Assembly: GCA_900542575.1 (NCBI GenBank)
Contig: UQOE01000002.1
Span: forward strand, 62,001-126,000
Direction of reading: 5' to 3'
Length of the DNA: 64,000 nt
Source: an uncultured Oscillospiraceae bacterium
GTDB taxonomy: Bacteria; Bacillota; Clostridia; Oscillospirales; Acutalibacteraceae
Shown in pieces: positions 22,949 to 32,038 of this stretch (the first letter of the stretch is position 1; every line of letters begins with the position of its first letter). The notes beneath the pieces are model-generated. The model was not told where the DNA came from, made no database searches, and was given only the letters and a program-made list of their open reading frames with translations. The position numbers were made by a program, and so were the translations under genes.

Positions 22949-25180
22949 TTAGCGGCGGCGATTGTTATAATTGCTGCGGTTTCCGTTACGGTTACCGCCG
23001 CGGCCGCGGTTTCCGCGGGATTCCCGGCGCTGGCGCTCTTCCTCTTCGATGTCGTTCTCCGGGACGGCACCCTCGACTTCGATGAGTGCGTCGCGGCGGG
23101 AGAGGTTGATGCGGCCCTGGTCGTCGATTTCGATAACCTTGACGATGATCTCGTCGCCGACAGCGACGACGTCCTCGACGCGGTCAACGTGCTTGACGTC
23201 AAGACGGCTGATGTGAACCAGACCCTCTTTGCCGGGCGCAATTTCAACAAATGCGCCGAAGCTCATGAGGCGGGTAACCACGCCTTTATAGATGGAGCCG
23301 ATCTCCGGGTCGTTGGCGATAGTCTCAACCATGAAGATGGCGCGCTTTGCGTTGTCGAGGTCCATGGCGGAGACGAATACCTCGCCCTCATCGTTGACGT
23401 CGACTTTGCAGTCGCACTCGGCGCAGATCTTCTGGATGACCTTGCCCTGCTTGCCGATGACGTCGCCGATCTTGTCCGGGTTGATCTTGGTGGTGAGCAT
23501 CTTCGGTGCGTACTTGGAGATTTCGTCACGCGGCTTGGCAATGACCGGGGCCATGACTTCATCGAGAATGTAGTCGCGGGCCTTGTGGGTCTTGGAAAGA
23601 GCCTCCTTGACGATGTCCATGGTGAGGCCGTGTACTTTGAGGTCCATCTGGATGGCGGTGATGCCTTTGTGGGTACCGGCGACCTTGAAGTCCATGTCGC
23701 CGTAGAAGTCCTCGAGTCCCTGGATGTCGATCATGGTCATCCAGTCGCCATAGACGCCCTGGTCTCCGGTGATGAGACCGCAGGAGATGCCGGCAACCGG
23801 TGCCTTAATCGGCACGCCGGCGGCCTCCAGCGCAAGGGTGGAACCGCAGACGGAAGCCTGGGAAGTCGAGCCGTTGGAGGACAGGACCTCGGAGACAACG
23901 CGGATGGCATACGGGAACTCCTCGACCGGCGGGATGACCGGGAGAAGGGCCTTTTCGGCGAGAGCGCCGTGGCCGATTTCGCGGCGGCCCGGTCCGCGGG
24001 ACGGACGGGTGTCACCGACCGAGTAGGACGGGAAGTTGTAGTGGTGGATGTAGCGTTTCTCGGTCTGCTCGTTCAGGCCGTCAATCTTCTGGGCCTCGGA
24101 CAGCGGAGCGAGGGTCGCGGCGGAGAGAACCTGGGTCTGTCCGCGGGTAAACATGCCGGAGCCGTGGACACGGGGCAACAGGTCGATTTCTGCGTTGAGC
24201 GGACGGATTTCGTCAATGCCGCGGCCGTCGACGCGCTTGTGCTCATTTTTGAGCCAGTCACGGACGACGTGCTTCTGAATGAGGTACATGATGGCGTCAA
24301 CAGCGCCGGGGTTCTCTTCGAACTGCTCATCGTACTTCTCGTGGACGCGGTCGTAAATGGGAAGAAGAGCTGCGTCGCGGACTTTCTTGTCGTCGGTGTC
24401 GAGTGCTTTCTCGACGTCGGCGCGGACCATCTGTTCGATTTCGTCGACGATGGCCGGGTCCGGGTCGCTGGACTCGTAGTCAAACTTCGGAAGACCGATT
24501 TCATCGGCAATGCCCTTAATAAAGGCGACGATTTTCTTGTTCTCCTCATGGCCTTTGGCGATGGCGTCGAGCATGGTCTCGTCACTGATCTCGTTGCCGC
24601 CGGCCTCAATCATGGCGATGAGGTCTTCGGTGGAAGAGACGGTGAGGTTGAGCTCGGTCTTGGCGCGCTGCTCAAGGGTCGGGTTCAGGACGATTTCACC
24701 GTCCACAAGGCCGACGTTGACGGAAGAGATGGGGCCGTCCCACGGGACGTCGGAAATAGCCAGTGCGGCGGAGACGCCGACGGCCGCGGTAATTTCCGGT
24801 GCACAGTCCGGGTCGACAGACATAACCGTAGCGACGATGGAGCAGTCGTTGCGGAGGTCTTTCGGGAACAGCGGGCGGATGGGGCGGTCAATGCAGCGGG
24901 CAGCCAGCGTGGCGTGCTCGGAAGCCTTGCCCTCACGGCGGAGGAAGGAGCCCGGGAAGCGGCCGACGGAGTACATCTTCTCCTCATAGTCGACGCCGAG
25001 CGGGAAGTAGTCAATGCCGTCACGGGGTTTGTCCGATGCGGTTACGGTGCAGAGCACAGCGGTCTCACCATAGCGGGCCATAACGGCTGCGTTGGCGAGC
25101 TGTGCCATTTTGCCGGTTTCCAGTGTCAGGGTTCGGCCGGCAAATTCAGTCGTGTAGACTTTGTAGTCTTTGAAAAACAT
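22949..25180 (-). CDS. pnp: Polyribonucleotide nucleotidyltransferase (PNPase)
   Basis: A 743-residue 3'-5' phosphorolytic exoribonuclease. Two RNase PH domains, a KH domain (NPDKIGDVIGKQGKVIQKI) and an S1 domain (IYKGVVTRLMSFGAFVEIAPGKEG) are in the usual order. It ends in a short basic tail rich in Gly, Arg and Asn (RGNRGRGGNRNGNRS), likely RNA-binding. The rpsO-pnp order is typical and allows PNPase self-control through the structured spacer upstream. AGAGAGGAAA precedes the ATG. Confidence 0.97.
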   Translation of the reverse strand: MFFKDYKVYTTEFAGRTLTLETGKMAQLANAAVMARYGETAVLCTVTASDKPRDGIDYFPLGVDYEEKMYSVGRFPGSFLRREGKASEHATLAARCIDRPIRPLFPKDLRNDCSIVATVMSVDPDCAPEITAAVGVSAALAISDVPWDGPISSVNVGLVDGEIVLNPTLEQRAKTELNLTVSSTEDLIAMIEAGGNEISDETMLDAIAKGHEENKKIVAFIKGIADEIGLPKFDYESSDPDPAIVDEIEQMVRADVEKALDTDDKKVRDAALLPIYDRVHEKYDEQFEENPGAVDAIMYLIQKHVVRDWLKNEHKRVDGRGIDEIRPLNAEIDLLPRVHGSGMFTRGQTQVLSAATLAPLSEAQKIDGLNEQTEKRYIHHYNFPSYSVGDTRPSRGPGRREIGHGALAEKALLPVIPPVEEFPYAIRVVSEVLSSNGSTSQASVCGSTLALEAAGVPIKAPVAGISCGLITGDQGVYGDWMTMIDIQGLEDFYGDMDFKVAGTHKGITAIQMDLKVHGLTMDIVKEALSKTHKARDYILDEVMAPVIAKPRDEISKYAPKMLTTKINPDKIGDVIGKQGKVIQKICAECDCKVDVNDEGEVFVSAMDLDNAKRAIFMVETIANDPEIGSIYKGVVTRLMSFGAFVEIAPGKEGLVHISRLDVKHVDRVEDVVAVGDEIIVKVIEIDDQGRINLSRRDALIEVEGAVPENDIEEEERQRRESRGNRGRGGNRNGNRSNYNNRRR

Positions 25181-25218
25181 AAATGCCTTTTCCTCTCTGT
25201 AAAATTTATTTGCAATAC

Positions 25219-25301
25219 GGGAGGCGGGCTTAGCAATTAAGAAAAAATCCGGATTGGTCCGGGTTCTTTATTCACTGCTAAGCGTCCGCTGCAGTCCTCC
25301 C
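25219..25301 (-). other. Structured RNA segment between rpsO and pnp
   Basis: On the minus strand, a segment at 25276-25301 (with GCTTAGCA) can pair with 25219-25235 (with TGCTAAGC). This encloses a small terminator-like hairpin at 25246-25265 (TCCGG arms, TTTTTT after it). The long stem and the terminator are nested, which suits attenuation or RNase III processing in the pnp leader. Confidence 0.55.
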
Positions 25302-25327
25302 GATAACTGCCCTAATGTAGACGAACA

Positions 25328-25355
25328 GGCAGGAGGCGCAGATGCGCCGCCTGCC
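25328..25355 (-). other. GC-rich hairpin just after rpsO
   Basis: Arms GGCAGG-GGCGC and complement with a 4-nt loop, 13 bp after the rpsO stop. There is no T run on the minus strand, so it is more like an mRNA-stabilising or processing hairpin than a terminator. Confidence 0.6.
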
Positions 25356-25368
25356 GTCAGTTACGGTC

Positions 25369-25632
25369 TTACTTACGAAGGCCGAGTTTCTTAATGAGTG
25401 CGCGATACCGCTCAATGTCGGTTTTCTGGAGATAGGCGAGAAGGTTTCTTCTGTGGCCGACCATCTTAAGAAGACCGCGGTTGGAATGGTAGTCATGCGG
25501 GTTGGCTTTAATATGCTCGTTGAGGTTGTTGATGCGGGCTGTCAGAACGGCAACCTGTACCTCCGGCGAACCGGTGTCGCCCTCATGGGTGGCATATTCT
25601 TTGATGATAGCCTGTTTTTCTTCCTGTGTCAT
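25369..25632 (-). CDS. rpsO: 30S ribosomal protein S15
   Basis: An 87-residue S15 of full length. The signature HEGDTGSPEVQ and HSRGL-like motif (YHSNRGLLKMVGHRRNLLAYL) are present. S15 binds 16S rRNA early in 30S assembly. GAGGTGAAA precedes the ATG. A promoter lies ~105 bp upstream, leaving a leader that could host S15 autoregulation, but I see no defined motif there. Confidence 0.97.
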   Translation of the reverse strand: MTQEEKQAIIKEYATHEGDTGSPEVQVAVLTARINNLNEHIKANPHDYHSNRGLLKMVGHRRNLLAYLQKTDIERYRALIKKLGLRK

Positions 25633-25737
25633 TGTAATTTCACCTCATTATAAAGATACGCAAATTCCTTAGGGAAAGGCGGGTGAAGGACTCTTCTCTG
25701 AAAAGTATGCTCCAATCTCCAAGAAATAAGCAGGCAT

Positions 25738-25766
25738 AGTATAGCATAGGAAAAATCAGAAGTAAA
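25738..25766 (-). promoter_or_regulatory. Promoter of rpsO-pnp
   Basis: TTTACT, 17-bp spacer, TATACT on the minus strand, just after the ribF stop. No terminator separates ribF from rpsO, so read-through is also possible. Confidence 0.6.
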
Positions 25767-25775
25767 GAAATTTTC

Positions 25776-26690
25776 CTATTCCTCCGGCTGCTCCGCCGAC
25801 GCTACAGCGCGGATGGTGGAGATGTCTTTTTCCATCTGCTCCCGGAGCGCTTCGAAGCTGTCAAACTTGATTTCCGGACGGATGAATTTCAGCAGCGCCG
25901 TGTCGACATATTTGCCGTAGAGATCTCCTTCAAAATCCAGCAGGAAGGTCTCGCTGGAGACCGGCTCCCCCTCCTCCACGGTGGGGCGGACGCCGATATT
26001 CGTGGCGCCGTAATAGGATCTCCCGTCGACCGTGCAGAGGGAGGCGTAGACGCCGAATTTCGGGACAACCAGGTCCATGTCATACCGCTGGTTGATAGTG
26101 GGGAACCCGAGGGTGCGCCCCCTTTTGTCCCCGTCCACCACCTGCTGGCGGAACCGGAACGGGCGCCCGAGCATCCGTGCGGCGAGTTCCGGGTTTCCCT
26201 CCTGAAGGGCTTTCCGGATGCGGGTGGAACTGACCACTTCCCCGTCCAGTTCGGCTGCTTCGCAGGCGCAGAACAGAAGGCCGTGCTCATCGCAGAGCTT
26301 TGCCATATCCATCGGTGTGCCCGCGCCCTTTGCGCCAAATGTATAGTTGAATCCGCAGCAGACGCCCTGTGCATTGAGCGTCTTGATGAGAACTTCGTTG
26401 AAGAACTCTTTCGGCGACATATCTTTGATGGAGGCAAAGTCCAGCCGTACCACCTCAACGCCGGTACTCCGGAATGCCTCTTCCCGTACCTCCCCGGTGA
26501 AGAGCATCGGCGGCGTCCTGCCCGTCAGCACCTTTAGCGGATGCTCGGAGAACGTGCAGATAACCGGTTTGGCATTGATCCGGGCGGCCATATTTTTGGC
26601 CGCATTAATCACGGAGATATGGCCGATATGCAGCCCGTCAAAGCTGCCGAGAGCGACAGCCGTTCCGCGGGTTTCGAAATCGTAGTTCAA
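25776..26690 (-). CDS. ribF: Bifunctional riboflavin kinase / FMN adenylyltransferase
   Basis: A 304-residue RibF. The N-terminal FAD synthetase domain (ALGSFDGLHIGH nucleotide site) is followed by a C-terminal riboflavin kinase domain (RTLGFPTINQ, later FLLDFEGDLYGKYV). It makes FMN and FAD from riboflavin. The start codon is TTG at 26690; no ATG upstream of the conserved nucleotide-binding loop is available. Last gene of the rimP-to-ribF operon, 7 bp after truB. No FMN riboswitch is seen in front of it. Confidence 0.95.
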   Translation of the reverse strand: MNYDFETRGTAVALGSFDGLHIGHISVINAAKNMAARINAKPVICTFSEHPLKVLTGRTPPMLFTGEVREEAFRSTGVEVVRLDFASIKDMSPKEFFNEVLIKTLNAQGVCCGFNYTFGAKGAGTPMDMAKLCDEHGLLFCACEAAELDGEVVSSTRIRKALQEGNPELAARMLGRPFRFRQQVVDGDKRGRTLGFPTINQRYDMDLVVPKFGVYASLCTVDGRSYYGATNIGVRPTVEEGEPVSSETFLLDFEGDLYGKYVDTALLKFIRPEIKFDSFEALREQMEKDISTIRAVASAEQPEE

Positions 26691-26697
26691 AAAGGGT

Positions 26698-27609
26698 TCA
26701 CCTTCTCACATAGAGTCGCCGCACCTCAAGTGATGCGGACGCCGCTCCGACCTTGCCCAGGCCGAGAAAACAGCGGGATGTGTCATAGACGCGGTACAGA
26801 GCCCCATCTTCCGGCCGGCTCTCCCGGAAAGCCGGAATCCGGTCCAGGAACAGGGCGCCGCCGTTGGAAAAGCGGGCCGGCTGTCCGCCGTAAATGGTGA
26901 CGGCGGGATATTGCTGCAGTGCGGAATCCAGCAGGAGCAGCGCTTTTTCCGCCTGTCCCTCCTCCGCGAGTGCGGAGAGCCGGCTCAGAGGGACGGCATC
27001 GTCCAGCGAGAACCCACAGGTCGCGGTGCGCCTCAGTTCGGTCATCATGGCGCCGCAGCCGAGGGCGGTTCCGATATCGTCGATCAGCGTACGGATATAG
27101 GTTCCTTTCGAGCAGGAAACCGCAATGCGGTAACGCCCCCTCTCCTCGTCGCCGGACAGCAGCCGGAGGGATTCTATCTGGACCTCCCGAGCCTCCCGCT
27201 CCACCTCAATGCCCTTCCGGGCAAGATCGTAGAGCCGCACGCCGTCCTGCTTGCGCGCCGAGTACATCGGCGGGACCTGCAGGATGCTGCCGCAGAACTG
27301 CGAGAGCACGCCTTCGAGGTCCTCCCGGCCGCAGGAGACCGCCTGCTCCCTCAGCACTTTTCCGGTACGATCCAGTGTGTCGGTCCGTACACCGAGCTGA
27401 AGCTCCGCTTCGTAGCACTTCCCGGAATCGGGCAGGAATTCGAGGAACCGGGTGGCACCTCCGAGCAGGATTGGGAGCACCCCTGTGGCCATTGGGTCCA
27501 GGGTGCCGCAGTGTCCGGCCTTTTTCTCTCCGGTCAGGCCGCGCACCTTTCGAACCGCCTGAAAAGAGGTCATGCCCTCCGGCTTGTCCAGTATGAGCAG
27601 TCCGTTCAT
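26698..27609 (-). CDS. truB: tRNA pseudouridine-55 synthase
   Basis: A 303-residue TruB. The N-terminal LDKPEGMTSFQAV and the catalytic motif HCGTLDPMATG (Asp nucleophile) are clear, with a C-terminal PUA-like end. It makes the T-loop pseudouridine 55 of tRNAs. The start overlaps the nrnA stop by 4 bp (ATGA), a sign of translational coupling. The rbfA-nrnA-truB-ribF order is normal for Firmicutes. Confidence 0.96.
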   Translation of the reverse strand: MNGLLILDKPEGMTSFQAVRKVRGLTGEKKAGHCGTLDPMATGVLPILLGGATRFLEFLPDSGKCYEAELQLGVRTDTLDRTGKVLREQAVSCGREDLEGVLSQFCGSILQVPPMYSARKQDGVRLYDLARKGIEVEREAREVQIESLRLLSGDEERGRYRIAVSCSKGTYIRTLIDDIGTALGCGAMMTELRRTATCGFSLDDAVPLSRLSALAEEGQAEKALLLLDSALQQYPAVTIYGGQPARFSNGGALFLDRIPAFRESRPEDGALYRVYDTSRCFLGLGKVGAASASLEVRRLYVRR

Positions 27610-28568
27610 AATGCGGTACCCAGTTCGGAGGCGGCCGCCTCCAGCAGAACCCGGAGGGAAGCCTCCTCGTCCTCGCCGGCATCACAGCCGGCGGCACAGA
27701 CATGGCCGCCGCCGCCCAGAAGACGTCCCAGCGCGGAGGCATCCAGGGAGTCGCGGGTGCGGAGCGAGAATTTATAGCGTCCGTCTTTCTTTTCTTTCAT
27801 GGTAACGCCGAGTTCCACACCCTCAATGGTACGGGACATGGCACAGATGGCGTCGCACTGGTCCTCGGTGGCCCCGGTGCGCTTCAGCATATTCTGGGAC
27901 ACCTTGAAAACTGCAATTTTTCCGCCGCAGAACATGCGCATGCCGTTCAGCGTCTCCTGGAGAAGACGGTAGTAGGAGTACGGTTTGGTCTCAAACATGA
28001 TCTCGTTGATGCGGACATTGTCGGCGCCCAGGGAGATCAGGTCGGCGGCGGCGCGGTAGGCGTGGGCATCGGCATTGGCATACCGAAAACAGCCGGTATC
28101 GGTGGAGAGTCCGGTGTAGAGGTCGTCGGCCATCTCCTTTGTAATGGGAACACGGTTTTCCCGGAAGATCCGGTACAGGGAGAGGGCGGCAGCGCCGTCC
28201 TCCGGACGCAGATAAAGGAGCTCCGCGTAGCGGCGGTTGGAGACGTGGTGGTCGATGCAGAGCTGAACCCGGTCGGCATACGGCTGAAGCGCGTCACCGA
28301 GGAGTTTGGTGTCGGCGACATCTACTGCCACAATGGTTTCCGGCTCGAAGTCGAGCGACGGAATCCCGTCAAACAGATACTGGTATTTGGCGGGGATGGC
28401 ATCGGCGTTGATTATGCGCACCTGTTTCTGCATGGCCAGCAGCGCGCGGGTCAGAGCAGCTGCCGTCCCCAGGGTGTCTCCGTCGGGGCTCTTATGGGTT
28501 AAGATCAGGAACCGGTCGTGCGTCTGCAGAAAGGAGAGCACTTCGGCGCTTTCCACTTCTCTGCTCAT
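27606..28568 (-). CDS. nrnA: DHH/DHHA1 family nanoRNase/pAp phosphatase
   Basis: A 320-residue phosphoesterase. The DHH motif is in CIDHHVSNRRYAELL, metal-binding residues lie in THKSPDGDTLGTA, and a C-terminal DHHA1 domain ends with LLGGGGHVCAAG. NrnA degrades nano-RNAs of 2-5 nt and removes 3' phosphate from pAp. It overlaps rbfA by 4 bp on one side and truB by 4 bp on the other. Confidence 0.93.
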   Translation of the reverse strand: MSREVESAEVLSFLQTHDRFLILTHKSPDGDTLGTAAALTRALLAMQKQVRIINADAIPAKYQYLFDGIPSLDFEPETIVAVDVADTKLLGDALQPYADRVQLCIDHHVSNRRYAELLYLRPEDGAAALSLYRIFRENRVPITKEMADDLYTGLSTDTGCFRYANADAHAYRAAADLISLGADNVRINEIMFETKPYSYYRLLQETLNGMRMFCGGKIAVFKVSQNMLKRTGATEDQCDAICAMSRTIEGVELGVTMKEKKDGRYKFSLRTRDSLDASALGRLLGGGGHVCAAGCDAGEDEEASLRVLLEAAASELGTAL

Positions 28569-28924
28569 TTCCGGTGTTCCTTTCGATTGAGCTCGTCGAG
28601 CTCCTGAAAAATTTTCATTCCATGCTCCACCGAGTCGTCGGCGATAAACTTGAGTTCCGGCGCTTTGCGCAGGTGGAGATGGTGGCCGATCTCATGGCGG
28701 AAATAGCCCTGGGCGTTGCTGAGCACCTGGCAGGCCGCTTTGGCACCCTCAATTCCCTTGAGATCGCTGATATAGACTTTGGCATAGGAGCAGTCCGATG
28801 AGACATTGACCCGGACGACCGTCAGCATGTGTTCCGAGACGCGGGGATCTTTGATCTCCTTCATGGTGGCGATGATTTCCCGGCGGATGTCTTCAGCGGT
28901 CCGTTCATTCTTGTGACCTGGCAT
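28565..28924 (-). CDS. rbfA: 30S ribosome-binding factor A
   Basis: A 119-residue single-domain KH-like protein. The conserved segments IMKEIKDPRVSEHMLTVVRV-like and LRKAPELKFIADDSVEHGMKI are typical. RbfA helps 16S rRNA 5' end maturation in the 30S subunit. It follows infB by 18 bp, and its stop overlaps the nrnA start. Length and context are normal. Confidence 0.95.
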   Translation of the reverse strand: MPGHKNERTAEDIRREIIATMKEIKDPRVSEHMLTVVRVNVSSDCSYAKVYISDLKGIEGAKAACQVLSNAQGYFRHEIGHHLHLRKAPELKFIADDSVEHGMKIFQELDELNRKEHRK

Positions 28925-28942
28925 GGAATAATCCTCCGAATC

Positions 28943-31429
28943 TTACTTCTGATCTTCGTCTTCGCTGTCCGGGAGATCTGACTGATAGGACTCGGTGACG
29001 TAGGCCTCGAGCACATCTCCCTCTTTAATATCGTTGAACTTGGCGAGACCGATGCCGCACTCATAGCCCTGTGCGACCTCTTTGACCGCGTCTTTGAAGC
29101 GGCGCAGCGAGGCGATCTCGTCCTCGGCGACGACGATACCGTCGCGGACGACGCGGATCTTCGAGCTGTTGGTAATTTTGCCGTCCAGGACATAGGAACC
29201 GGCGATGGTGCCTGCGCTGGAAATTTTGAAGACATTGCGGACCTCGGCCTTGCCGATGTCAACGTCGCGGAACTTCGGTGCGAGCATACCGCGGATCGCG
29301 TCCTTGACATCGTTGATGCAGTCATAGATGACGCGGTAGGTACGGATTTCAACGCCGTCGCGCTCTGCCATGGCCGTAGCCTCGCCCTCCGGACGGACGT
29401 TGAAGCCGATGATGACGGCGTTGGAGGCGGTGGCCAGCAGGACGTCGGAATCGGCGATGCCGCCGACGGCGCCGTGGATGACGCGGACATTGACCTCGTC
29501 ATTGGACAGCTTCTCGAGACTCTGTTTTACGGCCTCGACGGAGCCCTGGACATCGGCTTTGACGATGATGTTGAGGTCTTTCCGCTCGCCCTCCTTGAGA
29601 GAGGCAAACAGGTTGTCCAACGTAACTTTATGCTGCGCGTTGAACTGTTCTTCCTTGATCTTTTCTTTTCTCTGCTCGACGAGCTGACGAGCGAGCTTCT
29701 CGTCCTTGACGGCGTCGAAGGCATCGCCTGCCTGCGGGACCTCGTCCAGACCGGTAATCTCTACCGGGACAGACGGACCGGCCTTCTTCAGCTCTTTGCC
29801 GTTCTCATTGGTCATGACACGGACGCGGCCGACGGTGGAGCCGGCGACGACAATGTCGCTCTCATGCAGAGTACCGTTCTGGACCAGGAGGGTAGCGACC
29901 GGGCCGCGGCCCTTGTCGAGCTTCGCCTCAATGACGACGCCCTTGGCGGCGCGGTTCGGATTGGCCTTGAGCTCAAGCATCTCGGCGACGAGCAGGACGG
30001 ACTCAATGAGCTTGTCTAGGCCCATGCCGGTTTTCGCGGAGACCGGGACGCAGATGGTGTCGCCGCCCCACTCCTCGGGGACGATCTCATGCTCGGTCAG
30101 CTGCTGGAGCACGCGGTCCGGCGAAGCATCCGGCTTGTCCATCTTGTTGATGGCGACGACGATCGGAATCTTGGCCGCTTTTGCGTGGTTGATGGCCTCA
30201 ACGGTCTGCGGCATAATGCCGTCATCTGCTGCGACGACCAGAATGGCGATATCTGTTGCCAGGGCGCCGCGGGCGCGCATCTCGGTGAATGCCGCGTGAC
30301 CGGGGGTATCGAGAAACGTGATGTGCTGGCCGTGATAATTGATGCGGTACGCACCGATTGCCTGAGTAATGCCGCCGGCCTCGGTGTCCGTGACGTCGGT
30401 GTGGCGGATGGCGTCGAGGATAGAGGTTTTGCCGTGGTCGACGTGGCCCATGACGCAGATGACCGGGTCACGGGGCTCGAGGTTCTCCTCTTCGTCTTCG
30501 GTGTCGTCGATAATCTGCTCCTCGATGGAGACAACTTTTTCGTGCTCTACTTTGACGCCGAGCTCTTCGCCGACGATGGCGGCCGTGTCAAAGTCGATGA
30601 TGTCGTTGATCGTGGCCATCTGACCCAGGGACATCAGCTTCTTGATGACCTCCGATGCAGTCATGCGGATGAGTGCGGCGAAGTCGCCGACGGTGATCTC
30701 ATCCGGAACCTGGACAACAAGATGTTTCTTGGCGCGCTCTGCGGCAATTCGCTTCATGCGGTCGGCCTCAGACTCCCGTTTCCGGGAGCGGACGCCTCTG
30801 CGGCGGTTGTACTGTTTGGAGCGCTGTTTGAGCTTCTGTTTATTGTTGACCACATTGTCTTTCCGGCGGCCGGTCGGCATGTTCGGAGCAATCTGATCAT
30901 AGTGCTCGTTGTACTTGTCGAGGTTGACGTTCTCGGTCCGGGTGTCCACTGTGCGGGTCTTGGCGCGGGTCCGGGCCTGCGGAGCGCGGTCGGCCTTCGC
31001 CGACTTCTCGTGTTTCTGGAACGGATGCGGATCGGCGTTTTTGCGCGGAGCCTCATTGTGGGGAGCCTCCTGTTTGGCCGGTTTCTTCCCCTCACTCTTC
31101 TTCGGAGCAGCTTTCTTCTCCTCGGCCTTCTTCGGAGCAGCTTTCTTCTCCTCTGCTTTTTTCGGGGCAGCTTTCTTCTCTTCCGCCTTCTTCGGAGCAG
31201 CCGGCTTTTTCTCCTCTTTCGGCTTTTCTCGCATGCTGAAATATTTGTCGAAACTGTCGACCTCATGGTCCTGGGTAATCCGGTCAAAAGCGACGTCCAG
31301 CTCATCCTCGGTCAGGGTGGTCATGGACTTCTTCGGCTTATCATAATACTTGCCGAGCAGATTGGTGACGTCTTTGGTTGGGAGATCAAAATCCGCTGCG
31401 ACTTCGTGTACTTTATATTTAATTACCAT
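28943..31429 (-). CDS. infB: Translation initiation factor IF-2
   Basis: An 828-residue GTPase that delivers initiator tRNA to the 30S subunit. A short N-terminal domain (residues 1-50) is followed by a low-complexity Lys/Ala/Glu/Pro region with four 10-residue repeats (77-116), a second helical domain, the G domain (GHVDHGKTS) and C-terminal domains. The start at 31429 (MVIKYKVHEV) uses AAGGAGG inside the ylxQ end; an ATG 7 codons upstream has no ribosome site. The stop of ylxQ and this start overlap by one base. Confidence 0.96.
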   Translation of the reverse strand: MVIKYKVHEVAADFDLPTKDVTNLLGKYYDKPKKSMTTLTEDELDVAFDRITQDHEVDSFDKYFSMREKPKEEKKPAAPKKAEEKKAAPKKAEEKKAAPKKAEEKKAAPKKSEGKKPAKQEAPHNEAPRKNADPHPFQKHEKSAKADRAPQARTRAKTRTVDTRTENVNLDKYNEHYDQIAPNMPTGRRKDNVVNNKQKLKQRSKQYNRRRGVRSRKRESEADRMKRIAAERAKKHLVVQVPDEITVGDFAALIRMTASEVIKKLMSLGQMATINDIIDFDTAAIVGEELGVKVEHEKVVSIEEQIIDDTEDEEENLEPRDPVICVMGHVDHGKTSILDAIRHTDVTDTEAGGITQAIGAYRINYHGQHITFLDTPGHAAFTEMRARGALATDIAILVVAADDGIMPQTVEAINHAKAAKIPIVVAINKMDKPDASPDRVLQQLTEHEIVPEEWGGDTICVPVSAKTGMGLDKLIESVLLVAEMLELKANPNRAAKGVVIEAKLDKGRGPVATLLVQNGTLHESDIVVAGSTVGRVRVMTNENGKELKKAGPSVPVEITGLDEVPQAGDAFDAVKDEKLARQLVEQRKEKIKEEQFNAQHKVTLDNLFASLKEGERKDLNIIVKADVQGSVEAVKQSLEKLSNDEVNVRVIHGAVGGIADSDVLLATASNAVIIGFNVRPEGEATAMAERDGVEIRTYRVIYDCINDVKDAIRGMLAPKFRDVDIGKAEVRNVFKISSAGTIAGSYVLDGKITNSSKIRVVRDGIVVAEDEIASLRRFKDAVKEVAQGYECGIGLAKFNDIKEGDVLEAYVTESYQSDLPDSEDEDQK
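31082..31201. repeat. Four 30-bp tandem repeats inside infB
   Basis: Each unit encodes a version of AAPKKAEEKK. The copies differ at silent positions, so selection on the protein seems to keep the repeat. It is coding and not a CRISPR. Confidence 0.85.
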
Positions 31430-31746
31430 TAAGCATTGTCCTCCTTGCATAATTGAAGCAGCTTCGAAGCGAATCCGGCATCGTCCACGGTGATGACCGC
31501 CGCGCGTATGCCTGTAGCTGCATAAAGATCGTCCATAGATATGTCCAGGATTTCCACCGGGACATGTCGGCCGTCGTATACGGCCGTCCTCTCAAATTCC
31601 TGTTTGAGCCGCTCCGAAGCATCCCTGGTCAGGAAGCAGGCTTTCGCTCGATTCTTCGAAATGGACCCGAACGAGGCATCGTGGCCCCGTGAAAGCTTTC
31701 CGGCTTTCCGGCAGAGGCCGAGCAGATTAAGAAATGGCTGATTCAT
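31429..31746 (-). CDS. ylxQ: L7Ae-family RNA-binding protein YlxQ
   Basis: A 105-residue protein of the L7Ae/L30e fold, beginning FLNLLGLCRKAGKLSRGHDA, typical of YlxQ. Such proteins bind kink-turn RNA; the physiological partner in Firmicutes is not settled. Position between ylxR and infB is conserved. It overlaps ylxR by 20 bp and abuts infB, whose ribosome site lies within its last codons. Confidence 0.92.
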   Translation of the reverse strand: MNQPFLNLLGLCRKAGKLSRGHDASFGSISKNRAKACFLTRDASERLKQEFERTAVYDGRHVPVEILDISMDDLYAATGIRAAVITVDDAGFASKLLQLCKEDNA

Positions 31747-32005
31747 CTTTTTTTAGCTCCGCCTCCATTCCGTCGTACAGTTCCTCCGGGATACGGCAGG
31801 ACAATGCCCGCTCAAAGCGCCTGGCCTTCCGTGCCTTTTCGAAGCAGTCCGTGCTTCGGCACAGATAGGCACCTCTTCCCGGCTTCTTGCCTGTGAGGTC
31901 GAGGGATACCTCTCCCTCTTTGTTTTTTACCACGCGGACCAGGGTGTTTTTCGGCTTCATTTCCATGCAGCCGCAGCATCTCCGCATCGGCACTTTTTTT
32001 GGCAT
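31727..32005 (-). CDS. ylxR: YlxR family (DUF448) RNA-binding protein
   Basis: A 92-residue DUF448 protein. The family signature is RRCCGCMEMKPKNTLVRVV at the start and GRGAYLCRS in the middle. The structure of a homologue suggests RNA binding, and Bacillus YlxR has been reported as a regulator. Cys-rich start (CCGC) is normal for the family. It lies between nusA and ylxQ in the translation operon. Confidence 0.93.
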   Translation of the reverse strand: MPKKVPMRRCCGCMEMKPKNTLVRVVKNKEGEVSLDLTGKKPGRGAYLCRSTDCFEKARKARRFERALSCRIPEELYDGMEAELKKDESAIS

Positions 32006-32038
32006 CGTCTTCCCCGCTTTCCGGTTTCGTTCTCTGAA

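Noticed and set aside
23189..25240. 683-codon plus-strand frame opposite pnp
   Set aside because: Shadow of pnp on the other strand; no ribosome site or domain.
26690..26760. FMN riboswitch before ribF
   Set aside because: ribF follows truB by 7 bp inside an operon; there is no room or RFN-like sequence.
31082..31201. Regular repeats that could look like a CRISPR
   Set aside because: They are adjoining 30-bp coding repeats within infB, without spacers.
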